Shown here: in pieces, positions 1 to 10,189 of the stretch
Numbering within the stretch: position 1 is the stretch's first letter
Layout of the letters: each line of letters opens with the position of its first letter
Position numbers and translations under genes: made by a program
Notes under the pieces: generated by a model
Seen by the model: only the letters and a program-made list of their open reading frames with translations
Told to the model about the DNA's origin: nothing
Database searches by the model: none
DNA from: JBNKZU01 sp050301795
GTDB taxonomy: Bacteria > Pseudomonadota > Gammaproteobacteria > Thiohalomonadales > Thiohalomonadaceae
DNA length: 64,000 bases
Assembly: GCA_050301795.1 (NCBI GenBank)
Contig: JBNKZU010000008.1
Span: 5,610-69,609, forward strand
Reading direction: 5' to 3'

Positions 1-1128
1 GAAGATCATCACTAAACCACTACGCTCTTCTGGTAGCTGAACTTTACCAGAATAAACGGTATCTCGAACCGTTGTTCCAGAACGATAGATCGCAAGAACA
101 TGACCACTCGCAATCTCCTCCTGCCTACCGATATTGATGACAACAATCTGGTATTGGCCGATCTGGGAGACACCATCAACAACCGAAATAATCTCACCAT
201 CCATGACCATCTCTGGTGCACGAGGAATAAAGGTCTCATCGAATTGATCCAAACCTGCCGGTAACAAACGATCGCCATTTAAGACCTCTCGCTTGGCGCG
301 TGTGATCTGTAGAGTTGCCGGCTCTCCCAATCGCTGAATTCTACCCTCACCGATATAGATTGCCTCGTGTCCCAGGATATCCTCTTCATTCTTTGGATTG
401 ATATAGGCGTCACCTTTACGCACGATGACATAATCTGCTGTACCCGTATCGGTAACCCCGCGAACATAGACACGATTTCCGGTTCCAGCAATCAGATGTC
501 CATCAATACTTGAAACAATATAGGGTGCATCCGCTAGGATCTGTTCGGTAACAACTCGTGGCTTAATCAGGAAAGGCTCAATCTTATCAACTGGAATGGT
601 CGGAATTGCCTTCTCGATGGTCTCTTCGCGCATTTGAGGTTTTATTTTTACCACTCTCAGGCCATCTGATGTTACAGCAGCAGGAGATCTCTTTTTAGGC
701 ACTGATTCTGGCTCTGCTCTTTTTTGAGGTCGCTCGACCATAATGTATGGCTTGCCATCAATAAAGTAGAGGGTTAGCTCATCACCTGGAAATATCAGAT
801 GGGGGTTGGAAACCTGGGGGTTTTTCTGCCAGACCTCTGGCCAGCGCCACGGGTCTTCAAGAAATCGAGCCGCGATATCCCATAAGGTATCACCACGCTC
901 AACGGTGTACTTCTCTGGATAATTCGGGCGAAGCATCAATTTTTTTGGTTGTGCAGCGCGCGTAGATTGATCACCCCGACTCACCGGCAACGGCGCAGGA
1001 GGAAGATCGTTTTCTGACTCAGCACCACCGCTTTTATCACCAAAGCTACATGCACTGAGCATCACAACCGTAGCGATCAGTGCTACCTGGATACCTTTGA
1101 TACACAGATTGTTGGTTAACAGTTTCAT
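1..1128 (-). CDS. LysM-domain lipoprotein (3' end beyond window)
   Basis: The reading frame is open from an ATG at 1128 to the left edge (376 codons), so the C-terminus is missing. Residues 1-27 form a lipoprotein signal ending in a lipobox LSAC with Cys27, which predicts lipid anchoring in the cell envelope. A LysM peptidoglycan-binding domain follows at about 74-120 (YTVERGDTLWDIA ... NPHLIFPGDEL). Beyond it is a long mostly beta region without a motif I can name. LysM proteins of this type commonly sit next to def-fmt in gammaproteobacteria, which matches the divergent def gene. The likely role is cell-wall binding or envelope maintenance; no catalytic residues are visible. Confidence 0.9.
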   Translation of the reverse strand, partial: MKLLTNNLCIKGIQVALIATVVMLSACSFGDKSGGAESENDLPPAPLPVSRGDQSTRAAQPKKLMLRPNYPEKYTVERGDTLWDIAARFLEDPWRWPEVWQKNPQVSNPHLIFPGDELTLYFIDGKPYIMVERPQKRAEPESVPKKRSPAAVTSDGLRVVKIKPQMREETIEKAIPTIPVDKIEPFLIKPRVVTEQILADAPYIVSSIDGHLIAGTGNRVYVRGVTDTGTADYVIVRKGDAYINPKNEEDILGHEAIYIGEGRIQRLGEPATLQITRAKREVLNGDRLLPAGLDQFDETFIPRAPEMVMDGEIISVVDGVSQIGQYQIVVINIGRQEEIASGHVLAIYRSGTTVRDTVYSGKVQLPEERSGLVMIF

Positions 1129-1252
1129 GTAAATCCCTGATTTTCCTATTTTATGGAGTGTATCCGAAAATCGATTATGCGACAAAGTATAGCGACAAAT
1201 CTGTGGCTTAAGTATCATGTAGTTCACTATTTTTTCAGATATTAAATGTTTT

Positions 1253-1756
1253 ATGGCTATTCTTACAGTTCTACACTTCCCTGACCCCCGATTGCGTACA
1301 AAGGCCGCGCCGGTAAAAGTCGTTACTAACCAAGCTCGTCAGTTGATTGATGACATGTTTGAGACTATGTATCAGGCTCCGGGCATCGGTCTTGCTGCAA
1401 CTCAGGTTGATCATCATGAGCAGATCATTGTCATTGATGTTTCTGAGAATAAAGATGAGCCTCTGGTTTTGATTAATCCTGAGATTCTTGAGCACCATGG
1501 CTCAGAGTCCAATGATGAAGGTTGCCTCTCTGTTCCCGGGATCTATGAGAGCGTTGAACGATTTGAGCGCATTAAAGTCAGAGCACTCGATCAAAATGGT
1601 GATGCCTTTGAACTTGATGCAACCGGTATTCTTGCCATCTGCATTCAGCATGAGATGGATCATCTTCAAGGCAAGCTCTTTGTTGACTATCTCTCTAAAC
1701 TGAAGCGTCATCGCATTCAGAAAAAACTCGAAAAACAATTAAAGCAGACAATGTAG
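1253..1756 (+). CDS. def: Peptide deformylase
   Basis: Removes the N-formyl group from nascent proteins in the cytoplasm. All three signature motifs are present: GIGLAATQV at 44-52, EGCLSVP at 89-95 (metal-ligand Cys91) and QHEMDH at 132-137 (His133, His137, catalytic Glu134). The length of 167 residues is normal. It is followed after 18 nt by fmt, the enzyme that adds the formyl group, so the two ends of the formyl-methionine cycle are co-transcribed. The gene is divergent from the LysM lipoprotein, leaving 124 bp for two promoters. Confidence 0.98.
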   Translation: MAILTVLHFPDPRLRTKAAPVKVVTNQARQLIDDMFETMYQAPGIGLAATQVDHHEQIIVIDVSENKDEPLVLINPEILEHHGSESNDEGCLSVPGIYESVERFERIKVRALDQNGDAFELDATGILAICIQHEMDHLQGKLFVDYLSKLKRHRIQKKLEKQLKQTM

Positions 1757-1774
1757 TCTGAAAAGAGTATTCCA

Positions 1775-2710
1775 TTGAAGATTATTTACGCCGGCACGCC
1801 TGAGTTTGCTGCAACAGCACTTGAGGCACTTATTAATAGCCCACATCAACTCTGTGCGGTTTACACCCAACCTGACAGACCTGCTGGTCGTGGGCGTCAG
1901 TTAAGAGCAAGTCCGGTAAAAGCGCTTGCTCTTGCCCATGGTATTGAGGTTTTACAGCCCGAGTCATTAAAGGGTGAAGAGGCGTTGCATCAACTCGCTT
2001 CCTATAATGCTGACATCATGGTTGTTGCTGCATACGGGCTTCTTCTGCCTGAGAAGATATTAAACACTCCCAAACTAGGTTGTCTTAATATCCATGCCTC
2101 TTTACTGCCTCGCTGGCGTGGTGCTGCGCCTATCCAGCGAGCCATCTGTGAAGGTGATGAAAAAACCGGAGTCACTATCATGCAGATGGATGTCGGGCTT
2201 GATACCGGAGATATGTTACTGAAAAAAGAGACCTCTATTCTACCGGAAGACAATGCACAAACACTGCATGATCGCCTTGCACTTTTAGGTGCTGAGGCAC
2301 TGATTGAAACCCTCAACCTGCTTGAGAATGGCTCGATCACTGCAACACCTCAAAACCCTGAGGAGGCGAATTATGCAAAAAAACTCTCAAAGGATGAGGC
2401 GATCATTAACTGGAATAACCCTGCCAGCAGCATTGCCCGAGCTGTTGCTGCTTTTAACCCTTGGCCTGTTGCACAAACAGTGTGGGACGATAAAACCGTT
2501 CGCATTTGGCAAGCTGTTGCACTAGATGATAACGCCGATAAACCGCCGGGATGCGTTATCGCCACTGGAAAAGAGGGTATCGATATCGCATGTGGCAAAG
2601 GGTGTTTGAGAGTTATGAAACTTCAGCTTCCTGGAGGTAAGCCGCTCGCGGCTCGGGATTTTCTTAACGCCCACCGTGTCGATGGAGTCATCTTTGGCAA
2701 AAAAACGTAA
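1775..2710 (+). CDS. fmt: Methionyl-tRNA formyltransferase
   Basis: Transfers a formyl group from 10-formyl-THF to initiator Met-tRNA. The 311-residue length is typical. The catalytic triad is visible as Asn105 and His107 in LNIHASLLPRWRGAAP and Asp143 in GLDTGD. The start is a TTG codon at 1775, preceded by a purine-rich AAAAGAG; no ATG lies nearby in frame, and MKIIYAGTPEFA is the usual family N-terminus, so the TTG start is well supported. Its 3' end overlaps the start of rsmB. Confidence 0.98.
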   Translation: MKIIYAGTPEFAATALEALINSPHQLCAVYTQPDRPAGRGRQLRASPVKALALAHGIEVLQPESLKGEEALHQLASYNADIMVVAAYGLLLPEKILNTPKLGCLNIHASLLPRWRGAAPIQRAICEGDEKTGVTIMQMDVGLDTGDMLLKKETSILPEDNAQTLHDRLALLGAEALIETLNLLENGSITATPQNPEEANYAKKLSKDEAIINWNNPASSIARAVAAFNPWPVAQTVWDDKTVRIWQAVALDDNADKPPGCVIATGKEGIDIACGKGCLRVMKLQLPGGKPLAARDFLNAHRVDGVIFGKKT

Positions 2711-4013
2711 AGCACTCTACACACCTCGAACCATTGCTACTGATCTGGTGACACAAGTCTGCCGTGATCATCGATCTCTATCGTCGATCCTCACCACGAC
2801 ACTTGAGCGCCTAGAGCCACAACAACGTGCGTTAGCTCAAGAACTCAGTTTTGGAACCTTACGCTGGTATCATCAGCTCGATTTCCTGTTGAGTCGATTG
2901 ATAAAAAAACCGATAAAGGCTAAGGATACAGATATTAAATCGCTTCTACTTGTCGGCTTATATCAACTTGTTCACACTAAAATTCCCGAACATGCAGCTA
3001 TCTCCGAAACTGTCGAGAGCAGTGAACACCTTGGTAAAGGGTGGGCCAAAGGTCTCATTAATGCGGTATTACGACACTACTTGCGAGAACAGGCGGCGCT
3101 GATTCGTCAAATGGAAGCCGAACCCTGTGCTGCGTTATCACACCCTCCATGGCTTTGTGGCATGATTAAAAAGAGCTGGCCACAACAGTGGCAATCGATT
3201 CTGAATCAGAACAATCAGCGTCCACCAATGACCCTGCGCATCAATCAACAGACGATAGATCCCCCTCTTTTCAAACAACACCTGAGCGCCAACAGCATTA
3301 CCTTCACCGAATCACAATGGAACATAAATGCAGTTACGCTTGATCAGCCAATGTCAGTTGATGCGATCCCTGGGTTTTCTGAGGGTCACCTCTCTGTACA
3401 GGATGGTGCCGCACAAATAGCGGCGACACTCTTAAACCCTCAGCCGGATGAACATATTCTTGACCTATGCGCTGCCCCTGGAGGTAAGACCACACACCTT
3501 CTTGAAATGGAGCCAACCATTAAACTAACGGCGGTTGATAATGATCCTAAACGTCTTGAACGTGTTGGTCAGAATTTGAACCGACTTCATCTGAGTGCTA
3601 ACGTGATTTGCGGCGATGCAACTCAACCAGATACGTGGTGGGACAAACAACCCTTTGATCGTGTCTTGCTTGATGCACCCTGCTCGGCGACGGGGGTTAT
3701 TCGACGCCACCCTGATATCAAGTTATTACGCAACTATGATGACATTCAACGGCTAGTACCAATACAAAAACAGATCCTGGATTCAACATGGATGATGTTA
3801 AAGACAGAGGGTCTTCTGCTCTATGCTACCTGCTCCATCTTGCCTCAAGAGAACAGTGAACAGATCCGCCAATTTTTAGAATCTCACTCCGATGCCGAAT
3901 TGCTACCATTGAATGTAACGTGGGGAATCAATACCGGTTTCGGCCATCAAAGACTCCCCGGAAGCGATGGAATGGACGGCTTTTTTTACGCATTAATCCG
4001 TAAACGCAATTAA
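2676..4013 (+). CDS. rsmB: 16S rRNA (cytosine-967-C5)-methyltransferase RsmB
   Basis: Methylates C967 of 16S rRNA. The N-terminal NusB-like RNA-binding domain covers about residues 15-145 and the Rossmann methyltransferase domain about 235-445. The SAM motif DLCAAPGGKT is at 263-272. Both family cysteines are present: Cys336 in DAPCSATG and Cys386 in ATCSI. The ATG used overlaps fmt by 35 nt; a TTG at 2694 would remove most of this overlap and is an alternative start. It forms the third gene of the def-fmt-rsmB unit. Confidence 0.96.
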   Translation: MSMESSLAKKRKALYTPRTIATDLVTQVCRDHRSLSSILTTTLERLEPQQRALAQELSFGTLRWYHQLDFLLSRLIKKPIKAKDTDIKSLLLVGLYQLVHTKIPEHAAISETVESSEHLGKGWAKGLINAVLRHYLREQAALIRQMEAEPCAALSHPPWLCGMIKKSWPQQWQSILNQNNQRPPMTLRINQQTIDPPLFKQHLSANSITFTESQWNINAVTLDQPMSVDAIPGFSEGHLSVQDGAAQIAATLLNPQPDEHILDLCAAPGGKTTHLLEMEPTIKLTAVDNDPKRLERVGQNLNRLHLSANVICGDATQPDTWWDKQPFDRVLLDAPCSATGVIRRHPDIKLLRNYDDIQRLVPIQKQILDSTWMMLKTEGLLLYATCSILPQENSEQIRQFLESHSDAELLPLNVTWGINTGFGHQRLPGSDGMDGFFYALIRKRN

Positions 4014-4105
4014 TCCCTCTGTAAACATATACAAACGGCTGACAATCAAGCTAGAATCTGCGCCATCTTGATAATAAAAACATTAATGGCACCCGATAAC
4101 TGTTC

Positions 4106-5479
4106 ATGAAGATTATTATTCTAGGCGCAGGTCAGGTCGGCTCATCACTTGCAGATAACCTCTCAAGTGAGGCAAATGATATTACGGTTGTTGATATCAA
4201 TAGTGAAAACCTAGCATTAATCCAAGATCGGTTTGATGTGAGAACCATCCATGGTTGTGGCTCATATCCTGATGTTCTTGAGCGCGCTGGTGCCGCTGAT
4301 GCCGATATGATCATCGCGGTGACCAATAGTGACGAAATCAACATGGTCGCGTGTCAGGTCGCCTACACCCTCTATCGCACCCCTACCAAGATTGCCCGAA
4401 TTCGCTCTCAACGCTATCTGCTGAAGGATGAGTTGTTCGGTGGTGAGGCCTTTCCGATTGATTTTAAGATTAGCCCTGAGCAACTTGTTACTGACTACAT
4501 CTCTAACCTGATCACCTACCCTGGCGCTCTACAGGTGGTTGATTTTGCAGACGGCATTGTTCAGTTGGTTGCGGTAAATGCCGACCACGACAGTCCTTTA
4601 GTTGGCAATGCACTTAGAGTGATTCAGGAGCATATCCCCCAGGTGAAAACTCGAGTTGCCGCAATCTATCGTCGTGGCAAAGCCATACATCCAGAGGGTG
4701 ACACGATTATCGAGCAGGATGACGAGGTCTTCTTTATTGCGTCCCAAAAAGATATTCGAAGGATGTTAGGAGAGATCGGAACTCGCGAGAAAGCGTTTAA
4801 GCGAATCATGATAGCTGGTGGTGGCAATATTGGTAAACGACTGGCTCAATCGCTTGAACGGAATTATCAAGTCAAGCTCATCGAAAGCAGCTATGACCGT
4901 GCTGTCTCACTTTCAGAAGATCTCGGCCACACCATCGTGCTGAACGGCGATGCATCAGACGAAGAGTTACTGCTTGAAGAGAACATAGACGATACTGATG
5001 TCTATTGCGCCCTCACCAATGACGATGAGGCCAATATTCTCTCGGCACTGCTCGCTAAGCGCCTTGGGGCACGAAAGGTTATGGCACTTATTAACCGCAC
5101 TGCCTATGTAGATCTGGTTGAAAGCAGTGAGATCGACATCGCCATCTCACCTCAACAGGCAACAATTGGCAGTCTGCTAGCTCATGTCAGACGTGGTGAT
5201 GTCGTCAATGTTCACTCATTAAGACGAGGAGCAGCGGAGGCGATTGAAGCCGTTGCTCATGGTGATCACCAATCATCCAAGGTTGTCGGCAGAAAGATCG
5301 AAGAGATCAATCTTCCCAAGGGTGCAACCATCGGTGCCATCATCCGCGGCAATGAATCGGTCATTCCACACCATGACACTGTTATCGAAGCAGAGGATCA
5401 TCTCATTATTTTCTTGTTGGATAAGCGGTCAATCCCTTCCGTTGAGCGACTGTTCCAAGTCGGAATCACTTTTTTATAA
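4106..5479 (+). CDS. trkA: Trk potassium uptake NAD-binding regulator TrkA
   Basis: Peripheral cytoplasmic subunit that gates the TrkH potassium channel in response to nucleotides. It is 457 residues long with the duplicated RCK architecture: Rossmann motifs GAGQVG at 7-12 (acidic Asp30 at the end of strand 2) and GGGNIG at 238-243, each followed by a TrkA-C domain. trkH starts 12 nt downstream, so the two genes form one operon. The 92 bp after rsmB may hold a separate promoter. Confidence 0.97.
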   Translation: MKIIILGAGQVGSSLADNLSSEANDITVVDINSENLALIQDRFDVRTIHGCGSYPDVLERAGAADADMIIAVTNSDEINMVACQVAYTLYRTPTKIARIRSQRYLLKDELFGGEAFPIDFKISPEQLVTDYISNLITYPGALQVVDFADGIVQLVAVNADHDSPLVGNALRVIQEHIPQVKTRVAAIYRRGKAIHPEGDTIIEQDDEVFFIASQKDIRRMLGEIGTREKAFKRIMIAGGGNIGKRLAQSLERNYQVKLIESSYDRAVSLSEDLGHTIVLNGDASDEELLLEENIDDTDVYCALTNDDEANILSALLAKRLGARKVMALINRTAYVDLVESSEIDIAISPQQATIGSLLAHVRRGDVVNVHSLRRGAAEAIEAVAHGDHQSSKVVGRKIEEINLPKGATIGAIIRGNESVIPHHDTVIEAEDHLIIFLLDKRSIPSVERLFQVGITFL

Positions 5480-5491
5480 AGTCGGATATCG

Positions 5492-6946
5492 ATGCAAATA
5501 ACTGCAATTCAACGCATTTTAGGCCTGTTATTGATGCTTTTCAGCACAACCATGCTGCCGCCTATTGCTGTTTCTCTCTACTATCAGGACAACACAACAT
5601 CACCCTTTTTAATCGCGATGGGATTGATCTTTATTATCGGATTTTTGGCATGGCTTCCGGTTCGACGTCGAAAGATTGAGCTTCGTCTGCGTGATGGATT
5701 TATGGTGGTGGTTCTTTTTTGGACCGTACTCGGCATCTCCGGCTCTTTACCCTTTTCGCTCTCAGACAGTTCACATCTTTCGATCACAAACTCTGTTTTT
5801 GAATCCATCTCCGGTTTAACCACAACTGGGGCAACCGTGATCACCGACATTGAATCACTCCCTGAATCGATCCTCTTTTATCGACAGCAACTTCAATGGC
5901 TGGGTGGTATGGGGATCATCGTGCTTGCCGTAGCAATTCTTCCGATGCTTGGTATCGGTGGAATGCAGCTCTATCGTGCTGAAACCCCGGGTCCGATGAA
6001 GGACAACAAACTCACTCCAAGGATCACCGAAACAGCGAAGGCACTTTGGTATATCTATCTTGGGCTAACGATATTGTGTGCACTTGCTTACTGGGGAGCG
6101 GGGATGAGTGCGTTTAATGCATTGGCTCACAGCTTTTCTACCGTTGCGATAGGAGGTTTCTCCACTCATGATGCCAGCATGGGTTTCTATGATGACAACC
6201 ATCTTATTGGTTATGTCAGCATAGTATTTATGTTGTTAAGTGGTATCAATTTCGCATTACACTTCATCGCATGGAGACGACTCAATCTTGAGCCTTATCT
6301 CTTCGATGAGGAGTTTAAGACCTATATTAAGGTCATCTTCAGTGTGGCAATAATCAGTTCATTTATTCTATATAGCAGCGAAATCTTTACTGATGCCGGT
6401 GATGCAATTTACCATGGGTTATTTCAGGCGGTATCCATCGGAACCACGACCGGCTTTACAACCGCACCCTACCACGAATGGCCAGGTTTTTTGCCTGTCC
6501 TGCTACTCTTTGCAAGCTTTATTGGTGGTTGCGCTGGATCGACAGGTGGAGGTATGAAGGTCATACGATTCCTGTTGCTTTTAAAACAGGGGATGCGCGA
6601 GATTAATAAGCTTATTCATCCTAATGCGATTATTCCGATTAAGATTGGCGGCAAGCCTGTTCCCAACCGTGTTATTGCATCGGTATGGGGGTTCTTCGCA
6701 ACCTATGTTGCTGTGTTTGCAATAATGTTACTTATTCTGATGTTTACCGGACTCGATCAGGTCTCTGCTTTCTCCGCTGTTGCAGCGAGCCTTAATAATA
6801 TGGGGCCAGGTCATGGTGTTGTTGGATACAACTATGCTGATATTACACCACTTGCCAAATGGGTTTTATGCTTTGCAATGCTGTTAGGACGACTTGAGAT
6901 CTTCACATTGCTGGTACTACTCATGCCTGCTTACTGGAGAAAATAG
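5492..6946 (+). CDS. trkH: Trk potassium channel-forming subunit TrkH
   Basis: Inner-membrane potassium uptake protein of 484 residues, the usual TrkH length, with repeated hydrophobic segments and several selectivity-loop-like stretches (for example SGLTTTGATV, GGFSTHDAS, TTTGFTTAPYHEWP and LNNMGPGHG). These correspond to the four pore loops of the M1-P-M2 repeats. It follows trkA directly. It is convergent with glmS, with only 13 bp between the stop codons. Confidence 0.96.
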   Translation: MQITAIQRILGLLLMLFSTTMLPPIAVSLYYQDNTTSPFLIAMGLIFIIGFLAWLPVRRRKIELRLRDGFMVVVLFWTVLGISGSLPFSLSDSSHLSITNSVFESISGLTTTGATVITDIESLPESILFYRQQLQWLGGMGIIVLAVAILPMLGIGGMQLYRAETPGPMKDNKLTPRITETAKALWYIYLGLTILCALAYWGAGMSAFNALAHSFSTVAIGGFSTHDASMGFYDDNHLIGYVSIVFMLLSGINFALHFIAWRRLNLEPYLFDEEFKTYIKVIFSVAIISSFILYSSEIFTDAGDAIYHGLFQAVSIGTTTGFTTAPYHEWPGFLPVLLLFASFIGGCAGSTGGGMKVIRFLLLLKQGMREINKLIHPNAIIPIKIGGKPVPNRVIASVWGFFATYVAVFAIMLLILMFTGLDQVSAFSAVAASLNNMGPGHGVVGYNYADITPLAKWVLCFAMLLGRLEIFTLLVLLMPAYWRK

Positions 6947-6964
6947 AGTAGATGCAGCTCTATT
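6942..6964. terminator. Hairpin between convergent trkH and glmS
   Basis: A 7-bp perfect inverted repeat (AATAGAG / CTCTATT) with a 9-nt loop contains both stop codons of the convergent genes. No long T-run follows on either strand, so it is at best a weak bidirectional terminator or mRNA end-stabiliser. Confidence 0.35.
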
Positions 6965-8792
6965 CAACTGTTACCGATTTTGCGAGATTTCTCGGCTGAT
7001 CAACATCTGTTCCTTTAAACAGAGCCACATGATAAGCGAGTAGTTGCAGCGGAACGGTAAAGATGATCGGTGCAATATACTCTTCAACCGGCTCAACTGC
7101 CTCGACATGAACACCAAGCTCATCTGCCCATTTTGTTCCACTATCTGCAAATACAAATAACCGTCCGCCTCTCGCCTTTACCTCTTTAAGGTTTGATTTT
7201 AGCTTCTCAAGAAGATCATCATTGGGAGCAACGGCTATCACCGGCATCTCTTCATCGACCAGCGCTAATGGCCCATGTTTAAGCTCACCTGCTGGATAAG
7301 ATTCTGCATGGATATAGGAGATCTCCTTGAGTTTCAGGGCGCCCTCCTTTGCAATCGGGTAGTGCACTCCTCGCCCGAGGAAGAGTGCATGGTGTTTATC
7401 TGCAAACTGTTCGGCAATGGCTTCAATCGAACTATCCATTTCCAACACCTTTTCAAGCCGTCTTGGTAACTGCTCAAAATCCCGAACAACGCTCTCTTCT
7501 GTTTCTACTGACATTCCATGCCGCCGCCCAAGAACAAGTACACAGAGCATTAAGGCGACTAACTGGGTTGTAAATGCTTTTGTCGAAGCAACGCCGATCT
7601 CCGGCCCGGCTCGTGTCATTAATACCAGATCCGACTCACGAACAAGAGAGCTTTCTGGGACGTTACAAATCGCTAATGAGTGTTTATATCCGAGTCGCTT
7701 TGACTCTTTTAATGCCGCAAGGGTGTCTGCTGTTTCACCCGACTGGGAGATCGTAATGATTAAGGTATCCTCTTCAACAACAGGTTTGCGGTACCTAAAC
7801 TCACTGGCAATCTCGACCGAGCAACTAATCCTGGCAATCTGCTCCATCCAATATTTAGCAACAAGTCCAGAGTGGTAGCTTGTTCCACAAGCAATGATTT
7901 TAACCCGTTTTATCTGATCAAAGACCTTAGAAGCAGTCGGTCCGAAACTCTCCTCAACGATTCGATTCTGGAAGATTCTACCTTCGAGTGTATTTGTGAT
8001 TGCTGCCGGTTGTTCATAGATCTCTTTGAGCATGTAGTGACGAAACTCACCCCGCTCAACGGCATCCGCTGACAACTCAGATTGACGCTCCGGTCGTTGT
8101 GTTCGTTGACCCATTACATCAAACACTTCAACACCATTGATGGTTAGATCAGCAATATCCCCCTCTTCAAGAAAGATAAATTTGCGGGTTACTGGGAGTA
8201 AAGCTGAAACATCAGATGCAATAAAGTGTTCGCCAATTCCTATACCGATAACCAGAGGACTACCGCGTCTTGCAACAACCATTCTCCCAGGCTCATCAAT
8301 GGTAATGACTGCTAATGCAAAAGCGCCCTCAAGATCCATAGTGGTTGATTGTACGGCACTCAAAAGATCATGCCCTTCATGAAGATATTTGTAGAGCTGG
8401 TGAGTAATCACTTCAGTATCTGTCTCTGAAGTAAACTCGTATCCCGCCTCTATCTGCTCATGACGAAGTTTTTCATGGTTCTCAATGATACCGTTATGCA
8501 CTACCGCAACTCGACGTCGGCAGATATGTGGATGAGCATTCGCTTGTGTCGGTTCGCCATGGGTTGCCCAGCGAGTATGGGCTATCCCTGTCAGCCCCTG
8601 CATCTGCTGTTTTTCAATCTCAGAGGCCAGGTTCTGAACCTTTCCTGGCATTCGTACTCTTGAAAGATTGTTTGAATTATCAATTACAGCAACGCCAGCA
8701 GAGTCATATCCTCTATATTCAAGGCGACGCAATCCTTCAACAAGAATGGGGGTCACGTTTCTCTGGGCAACAGCGCCAACAATACCACACAT
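6960..8792 (-). CDS. glmS: Glutamine-fructose-6-phosphate aminotransferase
   Basis: Makes glucosamine-6-phosphate from fructose-6-phosphate and glutamine, the first step to UDP-GlcNAc. The 610 residues begin MCGIVGAV, giving the class II glutaminase nucleophile Cys2. Two SIS sugar-isomerase domains follow (GTSYHSG and STKAFTTQ loops), and the C-terminus LAKSVTVE is the conserved tail. It starts 2 nt after the glmU stop, so translation is probably coupled to glmU, whose product uses the downstream intermediate. Confidence 0.98.
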   Translation of the reverse strand: MCGIVGAVAQRNVTPILVEGLRRLEYRGYDSAGVAVIDNSNNLSRVRMPGKVQNLASEIEKQQMQGLTGIAHTRWATHGEPTQANAHPHICRRRVAVVHNGIIENHEKLRHEQIEAGYEFTSETDTEVITHQLYKYLHEGHDLLSAVQSTTMDLEGAFALAVITIDEPGRMVVARRGSPLVIGIGIGEHFIASDVSALLPVTRKFIFLEEGDIADLTINGVEVFDVMGQRTQRPERQSELSADAVERGEFRHYMLKEIYEQPAAITNTLEGRIFQNRIVEESFGPTASKVFDQIKRVKIIACGTSYHSGLVAKYWMEQIARISCSVEIASEFRYRKPVVEEDTLIITISQSGETADTLAALKESKRLGYKHSLAICNVPESSLVRESDLVLMTRAGPEIGVASTKAFTTQLVALMLCVLVLGRRHGMSVETEESVVRDFEQLPRRLEKVLEMDSSIEAIAEQFADKHHALFLGRGVHYPIAKEGALKLKEISYIHAESYPAGELKHGPLALVDEEMPVIAVAPNDDLLEKLKSNLKEVKARGGRLFVFADSGTKWADELGVHVEAVEPVEEYIAPIIFTVPLQLLAYHVALFKGTDVDQPRNLAKSVTVE

Positions 8793-8794
8793 AA

Positions 8795-10171
8795 TTACTG
8801 ATCCTTTTTATCTTTAGTTGGCCGTTGCCAGTTTTCGATCGACTTCTGCTTAACCCGTGTTAAGGTCAAGTTGTTATCAAATACATCGCGCGTGATTGTA
8901 GAGCCAGCCGCAATCGTCGCCCCTTTTCCAATCGTCACTGGTGCGACAAGCTGAGTGTCTGATCCTATAAAAGCATTATCCTTAATCACAGTTTTATGCT
9001 TATGTGCACCATCGTAGTTACAGGTGATAGTGCCAGCGCCTACATTCACATCTTTTCCGATCTCTGAATCTCCGATATAGCTCAAATGATTAACCTTTGA
9101 ACCATGGCCGATATCACTTTTTTTAATCTCAACAAAATTCCCGATTCTGACATTATTATCCAATACAGTGTCAGGTCTCAATCTTGCGTATGGCCCGATG
9201 ACACAATGACTGCCAATCACAGATTGCTCAACAAGGCTCATTGGTAATACTTCCGTTCCTGATCCCACTTCAGAATCGATTAAGATTGAATTCGCACCTA
9301 TTTTGACGTTATCGCCAAGGATCACCTTACCTTTAATGATCACGCCTACATCCAATTCAACGTCTTTTCCAGCAACCAACTCGCCACGAATATCCAATCG
9401 ATGAGGATCTCTAACTGTTACACCTTGCACCATCAATTCGTCAGCTATTCGCTGCTGATGAACTCGCTCAAGATAGGCCAACTGTTTGCGATCATTCACA
9501 CCAAGCACTTCGTCTTCATCGTCGCAGATCACGCTATTGACGTCGATTCCATCATTGACCGCCATCTCTATAATATCGGTGAGATAAAACTCACCTTGAA
9601 CATTGTTATTATCTAATCTTTCTACCCACTGTTTTAGCAATTTCGCTTTAACAACGAGCATGCCGGAATTACCCTCATTAATTAAACGAGTTTTATCATC
9701 AGCATCCTTTTGCTCAACTATCCGTTTAACCGCTCCCGATTCACTCCGAACAATCCTTCCATAGCCATAAGGATCTTTAAGTCTCACCGTCAACAGAGCG
9801 ATCCCAGTGTCTCGACCAGCATCAATCAATCGGTTAAGGGTCTCTAGTTTTGTTAGTGGAACATCACCATAAAGGATGAGTACATTTGAGGCGTCATCAA
9901 TGTTTGGAAGCGACTGTGCAACTGCGTGTCCTGTGCCGAGTTGCTGTTCCTGAATCACCCAACTTACATCGTTATATGCCAATGACTCCTTTACCATCTC
10001 ACCACCATGGCCATAAACAACATGGGTCTTAGTGGCATTTAGCTTTAACGCTGTATCGATCACATGCTGTAATAATGGCTTGCCTGAGAGTGTATGCAGA
10101 ACCTTTGGCAAAGAAGACCGCATTCGAGTTCCCTGCCCAGCTGCTAAGATAACGACTTCGAGATTACTCAT
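8795..10171 (-). CDS. glmU: Bifunctional UDP-GlcNAc pyrophosphorylase / GlcN-1-P acetyltransferase
   Basis: Catalyses the last two steps to UDP-N-acetylglucosamine. The N-terminal uridyltransferase domain carries the GxGTRM...PK motif at 12-23. From about residue 230 hexapeptide repeats form the left-handed beta-helix acetyltransferase domain (IGNFVEIKKS, NVGAGTITCNYDG). The 458-residue length is typical. It lies between the FKBP gene and glmS on the same strand with short gaps, as one operon. Confidence 0.98.
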   Translation of the reverse strand: MSNLEVVILAAGQGTRMRSSLPKVLHTLSGKPLLQHVIDTALKLNATKTHVVYGHGGEMVKESLAYNDVSWVIQEQQLGTGHAVAQSLPNIDDASNVLILYGDVPLTKLETLNRLIDAGRDTGIALLTVRLKDPYGYGRIVRSESGAVKRIVEQKDADDKTRLINEGNSGMLVVKAKLLKQWVERLDNNNVQGEFYLTDIIEMAVNDGIDVNSVICDDEDEVLGVNDRKQLAYLERVHQQRIADELMVQGVTVRDPHRLDIRGELVAGKDVELDVGVIIKGKVILGDNVKIGANSILIDSEVGSGTEVLPMSLVEQSVIGSHCVIGPYARLRPDTVLDNNVRIGNFVEIKKSDIGHGSKVNHLSYIGDSEIGKDVNVGAGTITCNYDGAHKHKTVIKDNAFIGSDTQLVAPVTIGKGATIAAGSTITRDVFDNNLTLTRVKQKSIENWQRPTKDKKDQ

Positions 10172-10189
10172 AGCTCTTACCCTAAAAGG

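Noticed and set aside
7417..7878. Plus-strand 153-residue ORF inside glmS
   Set aside because: Shadow frame opposite a fully conserved housekeeping gene.
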